A DNA stretch of 6,292 nt from CAZNVB01 sp964651495 (lineage in GTDB: Bacteria > Acidobacteriota > Aminicenantia > Aminicenantales > UBA8522). Position 1 is the first letter of the stretch. Each line of letters starts with the position of its first letter. This document shows positions 1-5,458 of this stretch, piece by piece. The notes under the pieces were generated by a model, which was given only the letters and a program-made list of their open reading frames with translations, had not been told where the DNA came from and made no database searches. The position numbers and the translations under genes are program-made. The stretch is taken from positions 1 through 6,292 of the forward strand of contig CAZYWP010000152.1 of NCBI GenBank assembly GCA_964651495.1, in the 5' to 3' direction.

Positions 1-4
1 GCCG

Positions 5-33
5 TTGACAGCGGCCTTCCTGTGCGCTACGAT
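5..33 (+). promoter_or_regulatory. Sigma70-type promoter of the secreted coiled-coil protein gene
   Basis: A perfect -35 hexamer TTGACA (5-10) is followed by a 17-base spacer and a -10 hexamer TACGAT (28-33, four of six consensus positions). Transcription would start near base 40, about three bases before the ATG at 43, so the mRNA would be almost leaderless. This fits the absence of any Shine-Dalgarno sequence before that ATG, and it argues against the in-frame GTG at 22, which lies inside the promoter. Prediction from sequence only. Confidence 0.55.
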
Positions 34-42
34 AGTCCCAAG

Positions 43-615
43 ATGAGAGCCGCAAGAATATTTTCTCTTTTTCTCCTCCCTGTTTTTCTCGGCTCCCTGG
101 TTTTTTCCCAGACCCTGGCCGAGATCGCCCAGAAGGAGCGCGAGAGGAGGGCCAGCCTGAAGGGGAAAAAGGTCGTGGTGGTCACGAACGCCGACCTGGC
201 TAAAATGAAGAAAAAGCCGGCCCTGGAAATCGCTCCGCCCGAGGTTCCCCCGGAAACGATCGGGCCGGAAGCGCCGGAAACCACTCCTCCCGAAACTCCC
301 CAGGCCGAAGTTCCTCCCCCGGCGGCCGAACCCCTGCCGGAGAGTGCAGTGCAGGCAACCCTCAAAGACCTGCAGGCCCGCTGGGAAAAGGCCAATGAGT
401 ACGTGGAATTGCTGACCCTGAAGATGAGCGCCCTCTGGCAGGAGTTTTACGCCCTGGACAACATGACCACGCGGGATGCGATCCAGCTGTCGATCAGCGA
501 GACCTTCATCAAGCTCGAGAAAGCGCAGGAAGATGAAGTCAAAGCCCGCCAGGAGCTGGAAAAATTCCTCGGCCGCCAGAAGCGGGAATCCACCCCCTCC
601 ATCTGGATCCGCTAG
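43..615 (+). CDS. Secreted proline-rich coiled-coil protein, unknown function
   Basis: I do not recognise a named family. The 190-residue product starts with a signal peptide: basic residues at 2-5, a hydrophobic core at about 6-21, and a likely cleavage after Val-Phe-Ser (residues 20-22). The mature N-terminus has a charged segment (ERERR at 32-36) followed by VVVVTNADL (44-52). Similar arrangements occur, as I recall, in short exported proteins of Acidobacteriota-like bacteria. Residues 62-102 form a linker rich in Pro and Glu with repeated PPE/PET units. Residues 105-177 are mostly helical and charged with heptad-like spacing, so probably a coiled coil. The protein is therefore predicted to be periplasmic, perhaps a structural or adaptor protein; this is inference. 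ATG at 43 is preferred over GTG at 22 because the signal peptide begins there and a promoter covers the upstream codon. It converges on the lipoprotein gene, with no visible terminator in the 19-base gap. Confidence 0.75.
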   Translation: MRAARIFSLFLLPVFLGSLVFSQTLAEIAQKERERRASLKGKKVVVVTNADLAKMKKKPALEIAPPEVPPETIGPEAPETTPPETPQAEVPPPAAEPLPESAVQATLKDLQARWEKANEYVELLTLKMSALWQEFYALDNMTTRDAIQLSISETFIKLEKAQEDEVKARQELEKFLGRQKRESTPSIWIR

Positions 616-634
616 ACGGAATCGTTCTTAAAGC

Positions 635-1504
635 TCAGCGGAAGTAGATAAAAGAAATCTCAATCCCGAGCTCTCGCTCATCCGTGGACTGGGGATAGAT
701 TTTGGCAGGGATAAACGTCTGGTCGGAGGCGGCCACGAGGATAAATTCATCCTTGTCGCCGAGCATCTCCTTTCTGATGTTGTAGCTTTTCTCAAAAACG
801 CCCTCGGAAGGGATAAATTCGTCAAGGATCAGGTCGTTGATCTTGAAGATCACTTTCTGGCTGGGCAGGGCATCCTTGTTGACTCCGCCCTTGATGACCA
901 GAAGGGCATCCCGACGAGGATTGTCGATCACGCATCTTCCTTCCCGGCCGGCCCAGCGCCACCGTTTAAGAGGAGCTTCCGGGTCGATCTCCTGATCGTA
1001 CCAGCCGCTCTCGTAGATGATTTCGGGCGTGTCTGGGGGAGGGGGGAAAACCCTGAGCTTCTGACTGAGGACTTCCAGCTTGGATTCGCCGCTACGGTCA
1101 TAGGGATTGTAAAGACCGACCACCAGCTTCAGCGACTCTTCGCCCTTGAATGTCGGGTCGAACTCGTCAATAAAGGAGGGAATGTAAACCCGCCTTTGGT
1201 ACTTGTATTCCTGACCGGGCTCCCAACTCGTAGTCGGCGCGGAGGGAACGTGGTCATCCTGAAAAAGCAGGTTGCTTCCGTGCCAGAAGTGGACATAGAC
1301 GGTGTAGTCTTTGCCCAGCTTGACAAAATCATCCAGCGTTTTCCATTTATACTGTACGTCCGTAACAAGGTTATCGGTCAAGGTTTTTTCGGCAAACCCG
1401 ACCTCGAGCCCGATTCCCTTGACCTGGGTTTTTTTCTGGCAGGCAAGGGCCCCGAAAACGAGTGCCGTGGCCACCAGAAGCGCCATTCCGGTACGTCTGT
1501 TCAT
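635..1504 (-). CDS. Lipoprotein with two predicted beta-sandwich regions, unknown function
   Basis: The product has 289 residues and begins with a lipoprotein signal peptide: Arg 3-4, a hydrophobic stretch at 7-20, and a lipobox ALAC with the lipidated Cys at 22. The -3 position is Ala rather than the usual Leu, but the motif still fits the general lipobox pattern. Two parts follow. Residues about 45-153 contain alternating beta-type segments with aromatic motifs (YVHFWHG at 70-76, SWEPGQEY at 93-100, LVVGLYNP at 127-134), like small beta-sandwich domains attached to glycan-related membrane proteins. A Pro-rich hinge (154-160) leads to residues about 165-289, which carry SGWYDQE, a Trp-rich strand (182-184), and the ending TFIP (263-266) and DERELGIE (275-282), similar to sugar-binding-like accessory domains. 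No catalytic motif is visible, and a role in surface polysaccharide is only a guess. The ATG has a strong Shine-Dalgarno six bases upstream and a consensus-like promoter. Confidence 0.8.
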   Translation of the reverse strand: MNRRTGMALLVATALVFGALACQKKTQVKGIGLEVGFAEKTLTDNLVTDVQYKWKTLDDFVKLGKDYTVYVHFWHGSNLLFQDDHVPSAPTTSWEPGQEYKYQRRVYIPSFIDEFDPTFKGEESLKLVVGLYNPYDRSGESKLEVLSQKLRVFPPPPDTPEIIYESGWYDQEIDPEAPLKRWRWAGREGRCVIDNPRRDALLVIKGGVNKDALPSQKVIFKINDLILDEFIPSEGVFEKSYNIRKEMLGDKDEFILVAASDQTFIPAKIYPQSTDERELGIEISFIYFR

Positions 1505-1510
1505 CGTCGT

Positions 1511-1520
1511 CCTCCTCCTC
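1511..1520 (-). promoter_or_regulatory. Strong Shine-Dalgarno of the lipoprotein gene
   Basis: Read on the - strand this is GAGGAGGAGG, which contains AGGAGG ending six bases before the ATG (1504-1502). It fixes the start codon. It also contrasts with the two + strand promoter-proximal genes in the window, which lack a usable Shine-Dalgarno. Confidence 0.85.
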
Positions 1521-1536
1521 GGATGAATTCAGGCTC

Positions 1537-1565
1537 ATTATAATTAAAAGGGCGCCCTCTTTCAA
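1537..1565 (-). promoter_or_regulatory. Sigma70-type promoter of the lipoprotein gene
   Basis: On the - strand, TTGAAA (1565-1560) and a perfect TATAAT (1542-1537) are separated by exactly 17 bases. The predicted transcription start is near 1530, giving a leader of about 26 bases that contains the Shine-Dalgarno. The AT-rich -10 region stands out in GC-rich surroundings. The spacer contains a 10-base perfect palindrome, AGGGCGCCCT (1549-1558), which could be an operator, although one such palindrome per kilobase is expected by chance. Confidence 0.7.
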
Positions 1566-1788
1566 CGTGCGGGCGGAAGCAGGTTGCATCCCTGTTTCCG
1601 TGATGACAAAGATCTGGCATAGGGTCCTGTCACGGCTCTTCCCCGCCCGCCCTCGCTCCGCACCCGTCAAGAGAGGGGTCCCCTACGCTCGGGCGGTGCG
1701 GGGAGCCCCTTCGCCGTGCCACCCTCTTTTAGCTGTCGAAAAAATCACAAAAACAGGGATGCTTTCCCGGAAGTAGCCCCCGGCGCTG
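1566..1788. other. Gene-free stretch between divergent transcription units
   Basis: I find no credible gene here. The open frames that cross it on both strands lack ribosome binding sites and have no recognisable protein features. The left part has a weak potential stem, CCGTGA (1598-1603) with TCACGG (1630-1635) around a 26-base loop. The centre holds the GC-rich hairpin annotated separately, and a short A-rich segment (1739-1755) follows. The stretch probably serves as a spacer with regulatory or structural elements. Confidence 0.6.
1674..1710. repeat. GC-rich inverted repeat (hairpin)
   Basis: AGGGGTCCCC (1674-1683) can pair with GGGGAGCCCCT (1700-1710), giving ten base pairs with one bulged base around a 16-base loop. 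A competing pairing exists: CCCCGC and CCGCCC (1641-1652) can pair with the GGGCGG and GCGGGG segments around 1691-1703, giving twelve pairs with one bulge. No T tract follows the hairpin directly on either strand, so a simple terminator is unlikely. It could be an interspersed palindromic repeat or a structured element upstream of lpxK, though it lies upstream of the only promoter I can see for lpxK. Confidence 0.5.
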
Positions 1789-1796
1789 TTGCAACA
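1787..1796. promoter_or_regulatory. Perfect palindrome over the lpxK -35 element
   Basis: TGTTGCAACA is a perfect 10-base palindrome whose core TTGCAA is the proposed -35 hexamer of the lpxK promoter. CCGG flanks it on both sides (1780-1783 and 1797-1800), not quite symmetrically. The position would suit a repressor operator, but no regulator gene is nearby and such a short palindrome may be chance. Confidence 0.25.
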
Positions 1797-1818
1797 CCGG
1801 CAGGGATTGATGTATAGT
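1789..1818 (+). promoter_or_regulatory. Candidate promoter of the lpxK operon
   Basis: TTGCAA (1789-1794) and TATAGT (1813-1818) are 18 bases apart. The predicted start site is near 1825, so the transcript would begin about three bases before the lpxK ATG at 1828. The nine-base gap between the end of the -10 hexamer and the ATG is the same as for the gene at 43, which supports both. The sequence GGGGAGG lies directly against the ATG, too close to act as a Shine-Dalgarno. Confidence 0.45.
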
Positions 1819-1827
1819 CCGGGGAGG

Positions 1828-2817
1828 ATGAGGCTCCTTCTCCTGGCGTTCTCCCACCTGTCCAGAGTCGGCTCCCGGGTCAAGAACCAGCTCTATGAGC
1901 ACGGCATTTTGCAGCCCCGGAAACCTCCTCTTCCCGTCATCAGCGTCGGAAACATCTCGCTTGGCGGAAGCGGGAAGACTCCGCTGGCCGTGGAAATCCT
2001 GACCTGGCTCGTCGGCCGCGGCCGGCGGCCGGCTCTGGTCTCCCGCGGCTATCGAGGCAATTGGGAGAAAAAGGGGGGCGTTCTGAGCGACGGAAAACGG
2101 ATTCTAAGCGACTGGCGGGACGGGGGCGACGAGCCCTTCCTGGTTGCCAAGTCCGTTCCGGGCGCGGGCGTGTTTGTCGGGAAGGACCGGCTGTCCTCCT
2201 GTCGGAGGGCGGCGGAGCTCGGGTTTGATATTGCCGTCCTCGACGACGGATTCCAGCACCGGCGCCTGGCCAGAGACCTCGACATCGTCCTCTTCTCGCC
2301 CCAGGAAAAAATCGCCCTCCGCGAGCCGGCTTCCTCCTTGAAAAGAGCGGATGTTGTCCTGGTTGAAAAAGAATCGCTCGCCCGGCAGCGGACCAAGAAT
2401 GCCCTTCGCCGCCTGGACCGAGATCCGTTTACCTATTCCGTCGTCAGCCGGGGGTTCTTCGAACTCCCCAGCGGGACTCCCATGCCGACCACGGAGCTCG
2501 TCCGGATGAGGGTTCTCGCTTTTTGCGGCATCGCCCGGCCGCAGAGGTTCCGCGACCAGCTCCTCCGGGCGGGCCTCGAACCCGTCTCCTTCCTGGCCTT
2601 TCCCGACCATCATGCCTACCCCGCCCGCTCCCTGGCCAAGATCGCGCGCGCCGGCCGCGATTCCAGGGCCGAGGCCGCCGTGACCACGGAAAAGGACGCC
2701 GTCAAGCTCGCCGGCCGGCAGGACCCGCTCGGGCCGCTGCCGGTTTATTTGCTCCGCATCGGGCTCGAGGTCGAGGCCGGATTTTACCAAAGGCTCATCT
2801 CTTTACTATGTCGATAG
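1828..2817 (+). CDS. lpxK: Tetraacyldisaccharide 4'-kinase LpxK
   Basis: LpxK transfers the gamma-phosphate of ATP to the 4' position of the tetraacylated disaccharide-1-phosphate, making lipid IVA at the inner face of the inner membrane. The 329-residue product matches the family length (E. coli 328). It shows the family landmarks in order: a short amphipathic N-terminal helix, PVISVGN (36-42), the P-loop GGSGKT (46-51), VSRGY (71-75), GGDEP (99-103), DDGFQHRRL (139-147), FPDHH (258-262), whose Asp-His pair corresponds to catalytic residues in characterised LpxK, and TTEKDAVKL (286-294). I chose the ATG at 1828 because the N-terminus then aligns with known LpxK proteins about 41 residues before the GN of SVGN, and because a promoter ends just upstream. 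ATG at 1810 (AGGG four bases before) and TTG at 1789 are alternatives. It is the first gene of the operon and overlaps the acyltransferase gene by ten bases. Confidence 0.93.
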   Translation: MRLLLLAFSHLSRVGSRVKNQLYEHGILQPRKPPLPVISVGNISLGGSGKTPLAVEILTWLVGRGRRPALVSRGYRGNWEKKGGVLSDGKRILSDWRDGGDEPFLVAKSVPGAGVFVGKDRLSSCRRAAELGFDIAVLDDGFQHRRLARDLDIVLFSPQEKIALREPASSLKRADVVLVEKESLARQRTKNALRRLDRDPFTYSVVSRGFFELPSGTPMPTTELVRMRVLAFCGIARPQRFRDQLLRAGLEPVSFLAFPDHHAYPARSLAKIARAGRDSRAEAAVTTEKDAVKLAGRQDPLGPLPVYLLRIGLEVEAGFYQRLISLLCR

Positions 2818-3758
2818 TTTCTATAAATTTTATAGATTTAGTAATTTCCGGCCTGTTCCGGGCGCTCCGGGCGCTGTTTTTCCTCCTCCCCCGCAGGGCC
2901 TGCCTCGCCTCCGGCGGGGCCCTGGGCACGGCCCTCTTTCTGGCCGACAACCGGCACCGGCGGCTGGCCCTGTCCAACCTGGAAAAGGCCTTCGGCCGCG
3001 CCCTTTCGCCTCCCCAGCGGCGCCGCATCGCCCGCGCCTCCTTCCGGCACTTCGGGCGGATGATCGCCGACGACCTCAAATGGGCCCATCTCGACGGCGC
3101 GCGCCGGCTGGCGCTCCTCCGAGTCGAAGGGGCCGAGCACATCCGCCGGGCGCTCGAGAGCGACCGGGGGGTGCTGCTCTTTTCCGCCCACCTGGGTAAC
3201 TGGGAGGTCGCCTCGGCCGCCCTATCCCGGCTGGGCCAGCTCAATGTGGTCGCCCGGCCCCTGGATAACCGGCTGGTTGAAGCCGAGCTTGCCCGCTTCC
3301 GCGGCGGCCTCGGAGCCCGGGTGGTCTCCAAGTTCCAGGCGGCCAAGCCCATCCTGCAGGCCCTCCGCCGAAACGAGATGGTCGCCATCCTGATCGACCA
3401 GAACGTCCTGCGGAGCCAGGGAGTCTTCGTCGATTTCTTCGGCTTTCCCGCCGCCACCACTCCCGCCCTGGCCGCCTTCCATCTCCGCTCCGGCTCGCCG
3501 CTTGTCCCGGTGTTCTGCTATCCGAACCCGGACCTGTCTTACCGGGTGAAAATCGGCCCTCCGCTCGAGGTCGCCCCGAGCGGCCAGTGGGGCCGGGACG
3601 TGTTGCAAATCACCGCTCTTTGCACTAAAATTGTCGAGGCGGAAATCAGAGACAACCCGGGGCAGTGGTTCTGGTTTCACAACCGCTGGAAAACGCGGCC
3701 GAAGGGCGAGAGCGCATCTCCAGGATCGGATACCCGGGGAGGAAATCAAAGACCATGA
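2808..3758 (+). CDS. LpxL/LpxM (HtrB) family lipid A acyltransferase
   Basis: Members of this family add secondary acyl chains to Kdo-lipid A or lipid IVA at the inner membrane; some distant members acylate other glycolipids such as phosphatidylinositol mannosides. The 316-residue length is typical (E. coli LpxL 306, LpxM 323). Residues about 9-45 form the hydrophobic N-terminal anchor. The catalytic HX4E motif is present as HLGNWE (128-133, His128 and Glu133), preceded by GVLLFSA, and followed by the conserved ILIDQN (194-199) and FFGFPA (210-215) segments. The C-terminus has the usual PGQWFWFHNRW (284-294). The ATG at 2808 overlaps the lpxK stop by ten bases, so translation is probably coupled. 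An in-frame upstream extension into lpxK is not plausible. The first 42 bases are very AT-rich (9 of 42 G or C). Which acyl chain and position it serves cannot be told from sequence. Confidence 0.9.
   Translation: MSIVSINFIDLVISGLFRALRALFFLLPRRACLASGGALGTALFLADNRHRRLALSNLEKAFGRALSPPQRRRIARASFRHFGRMIADDLKWAHLDGARRLALLRVEGAEHIRRALESDRGVLLFSAHLGNWEVASAALSRLGQLNVVARPLDNRLVEAELARFRGGLGARVVSKFQAAKPILQALRRNEMVAILIDQNVLRSQGVFVDFFGFPAATTPALAAFHLRSGSPLVPVFCYPNPDLSYRVKIGPPLEVAPSGQWGRDVLQITALCTKIVEAEIRDNPGQWFWFHNRWKTRPKGESASPGSDTRGGNQRP
2820..2836. repeat. AT-rich inverted repeat at the acyltransferase start
   Basis: TCTATAAA (2820-2827), one central T, and TTTATAGA (2829-2836) form a perfect 8+1+8 inverted repeat within codons 5-10. 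It lies in a 42-base island of about 21% GC in an otherwise strongly GC-rich operon. It could favour open mRNA at the initiation site or be a protein binding site; neither is shown. Confidence 0.4.
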
Positions 3759-3768
3759 GGAAATGCCG

Positions 3769-4512
3769 ATGAGAGAGAAGCGCGCCTTCGACGAGCTCAG
3801 GCCGGTCCGGATTCAGACCGACTACCTCGATTATGCCGACGGCTCAGCTTACATCGAGATCGGCAAGACGCGCGTCGTCGCCGCAGCCACGGTCGAAGAC
3901 AAGGCCCCGCCGTTCCTCAAGGGGACGGGCACGGGCTGGGTCACCGCCGAGTACTCCATGCTCCCCCGCTCGACGGAAAAGCGGAATGTCCGGGAGAGGA
4001 ATCAGGGCAGGATTTCCGGACGGACGCAGGAAATTCAGCGTCTGATCGGCCGGTCGCTCCGCGCCGTGGCCGACCTTCCCGCAATGGGCGAACGGACGAT
4101 CATCATCGACTGCGACGTCATCCAGGCCGACGGCGGGACCCGGATCGCCTCGATCACGGCCGGATGCGTGGCCCTGGCGTTAGCCCTGAAAAAACTCCTG
4201 GACGAGAAAATCATCGACCGGATGCCCCTCCGCCATCTCGTGGGCGGGGTCAGTGTCGGAGTCGTCGAGGGGAAGATTCTCCTCGACCTCGACTACGCTG
4301 AAGATTCGCGCGCCGACCTCGACATGAACGTCGTCGAGACCGACGGAGGCCAGCTCGTCGAGGTCCAGGCCACGGCCGAGAAGGAGCCGTTCTCGCGCAA
4401 GGACCTGTCCGACCTCCTCCGCCTGGCCGACAAGGGGATCCGCGAGCTCATCCAGGCGCAGAAGGCGGTGCTCAAGAGAAAGAGCCTTCTGTTCATGGCC
4501 TACGGCCGATAA
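3769..4512 (+). CDS. rph: Ribonuclease PH
   Basis: RNase PH is a cytoplasmic phosphate-dependent 3'-to-5' exoribonuclease that trims tRNA precursors and works as a ring-shaped hexamer. The 247-residue product is close to E. coli Rph (238) and aligns along its length: DELRPVR (8-14), FLKGTGTGWVTAEYSMLPRST (49-69), SGRTQEIQRLIGRSLRA (83-99) with the phosphate-binding Arg, DCDVIQADGGTR (114-125) with the conserved Thr-Arg pair, DYAED (175-179) and DLDMNVV (183-189). The usual VQGTAE appears here as VQATAE (199-204), a small departure. ATG at 3769 has GAGG eight bases upstream and gives the family's normal N-terminus; ATG at 3763, two codons earlier, is possible. It starts ten bases after the acyltransferase stop and ends ten bases before the next gene, so it belongs to the operon although its function is unrelated to envelope synthesis. 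Confidence 0.95.
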   Translation: MREKRAFDELRPVRIQTDYLDYADGSAYIEIGKTRVVAAATVEDKAPPFLKGTGTGWVTAEYSMLPRSTEKRNVRERNQGRISGRTQEIQRLIGRSLRAVADLPAMGERTIIIDCDVIQADGGTRIASITAGCVALALALKKLLDEKIIDRMPLRHLVGGVSVGVVEGKILLDLDYAEDSRADLDMNVVETDGGQLVEVQATAEKEPFSRKDLSDLLRLADKGIRELIQAQKAVLKRKSLLFMAYGR

Positions 4513-4522
4513 GGAGCCAAGC

Positions 4523-5458
4523 ATGAAGAGAATTCTCGTCACCGGAGGAGCCGGGTTCCTGGGCAGCCATCTCTGCGAACACCTGCTCGGCCGGGGCGAC
4601 GACGTCGTCTGCATCGACAACTTTTTCTCCGGCAGCAAGGACAACATCCGCCACCTGCTGGACCACACTTACTTCGAACTGATCCGTCACGACGTCATCC
4701 ACCCCCTCTTCCTCGAGGTCGACCAGATCTACCACCTGGCCTGCCCGGCCTCGCCCATTCATTACCAGCAGAACCCGATCAAGACCGTCAAGACCAACGT
4801 CATGGGCACGATCAACATGCTGGGCCTGGCCAAGAGGATCAAGGCCCGCATCCTGCTCGCCTCCTCGTCGGAGGTGTACGGCGACGCCAAAGTCCACCCG
4901 CAGAAGGAGGCTTACTGGGGAAACGTCAACCCCATCGGCATCCGCAGCTGCTACGACGAGGGGAAGCGGGTGGCCGAGACCCTGATGATGGACTACTCGC
5001 GGCAGAACCAGGTCGACATCCGGATCGCCCGCATCTTCAACACCTACGGCCCGCGCATGGCAGTCAACGACGGCCGGGTGGTCAGCAACTTCATCGTCCA
5101 GGCCCTCCGCGGCGAGGACCTCACCGTCTACGGGGACGGCCGGCAGACCCGCTCCTTCTGCTATGTCTCCGACCTCATCACCGCCCTGGCCGGGTTGATG
5201 AACACGGAAGACGTCCAGGGGCCGATGAACCTGGGAAACCCGGGCGAGTTCACCGTCCTCGAGCTGGCCGAAAAAGTGCTTCAGCTGACCGGAAGCCGGT
5301 CCAGGATCACGCCCCGGCCGCTGCCGTCGGACGATCCCGTCCGGCGCTGCCCGGACATCTCCCAGGCCAGGGAGAAGCTCGGCTGGGAGCCTCGGGTCGG
5401 GCTCGAAGAGGGGCTCAGCCGGACGATCGAATATTTCAGGGAGAAACTCAAGTCTTAA
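4523..5458 (+). CDS. uxs: UDP-glucuronate decarboxylase (UDP-xylose synthase)
   Basis: This short-chain dehydrogenase/reductase family enzyme uses bound NAD+ to oxidise and decarboxylate UDP-glucuronate and then reduce the product, giving UDP-xylose. The 311 residues show the NAD-binding GGAGFLG (8-14) and an acidic residue after strand 2 (Asp32 in CIDNF). The subfamily signature YHLACPASPIHYQ (70-82) is followed by ASSSEVYGD (113-121), WGNVNPIGIRSCYDEGKR (132-149) with the YxxxK pair Tyr144 and Lys148, RIFNTYGPRM (170-179), DGRVVSNF (183-190) and YGDGRQTRSFCYV (203-215). The LACPASP and SCYDEGKR segments separate it from UDP-glucose epimerases. Length fits bacterial soluble forms without the membrane anchor of animal enzymes. 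AAGGAG (4511-4516) lies six bases before the ATG. Its stop TAA overlaps the glycosyltransferase frame by four bases. UDP-xylose could go to lipid-linked or surface glycan; the window does not show which. Confidence 0.93.
   Translation: MKRILVTGGAGFLGSHLCEHLLGRGDDVVCIDNFFSGSKDNIRHLLDHTYFELIRHDVIHPLFLEVDQIYHLACPASPIHYQQNPIKTVKTNVMGTINMLGLAKRIKARILLASSSEVYGDAKVHPQKEAYWGNVNPIGIRSCYDEGKRVAETLMMDYSRQNQVDIRIARIFNTYGPRMAVNDGRVVSNFIVQALRGEDLTVYGDGRQTRSFCYVSDLITALAGLMNTEDVQGPMNLGNPGEFTVLELAEKVLQLTGSRSRITPRPLPSDDPVRRCPDISQAREKLGWEPRVGLEEGLSRTIEYFREKLKS

Noticed and set aside
22..42. GTG at 22 as the start of the first gene
   Set aside because: It would put seven residues before the signal peptide and lies inside the -35/-10 promoter, with no Shine-Dalgarno. 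ATG at 43 is better.
1674..1710. Hairpin as an intrinsic terminator
   Set aside because: No T tract follows the stem on either strand, and no gene ends beside it.
1462..1776. Open frame of about 104 codons on the + strand across the intergenic region
   Set aside because: It has no ribosome binding site and its sequence is a low-complexity shadow of the lipoprotein 5' end. It runs through the hairpin and promoter and shows no domain features.
1566..1788. tRNA or riboswitch in the intergenic region
   Set aside because: I found no cloverleaf, TTCRA-type arm or known riboswitch core, only simple stems.
2523..2807. Upstream in-frame extension of the acyltransferase from a TTG at 2523
   Set aside because: The translated extension is Arg/Pro-rich shadow sequence within lpxK. 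The known family N-terminus begins at the ATG at 2808.
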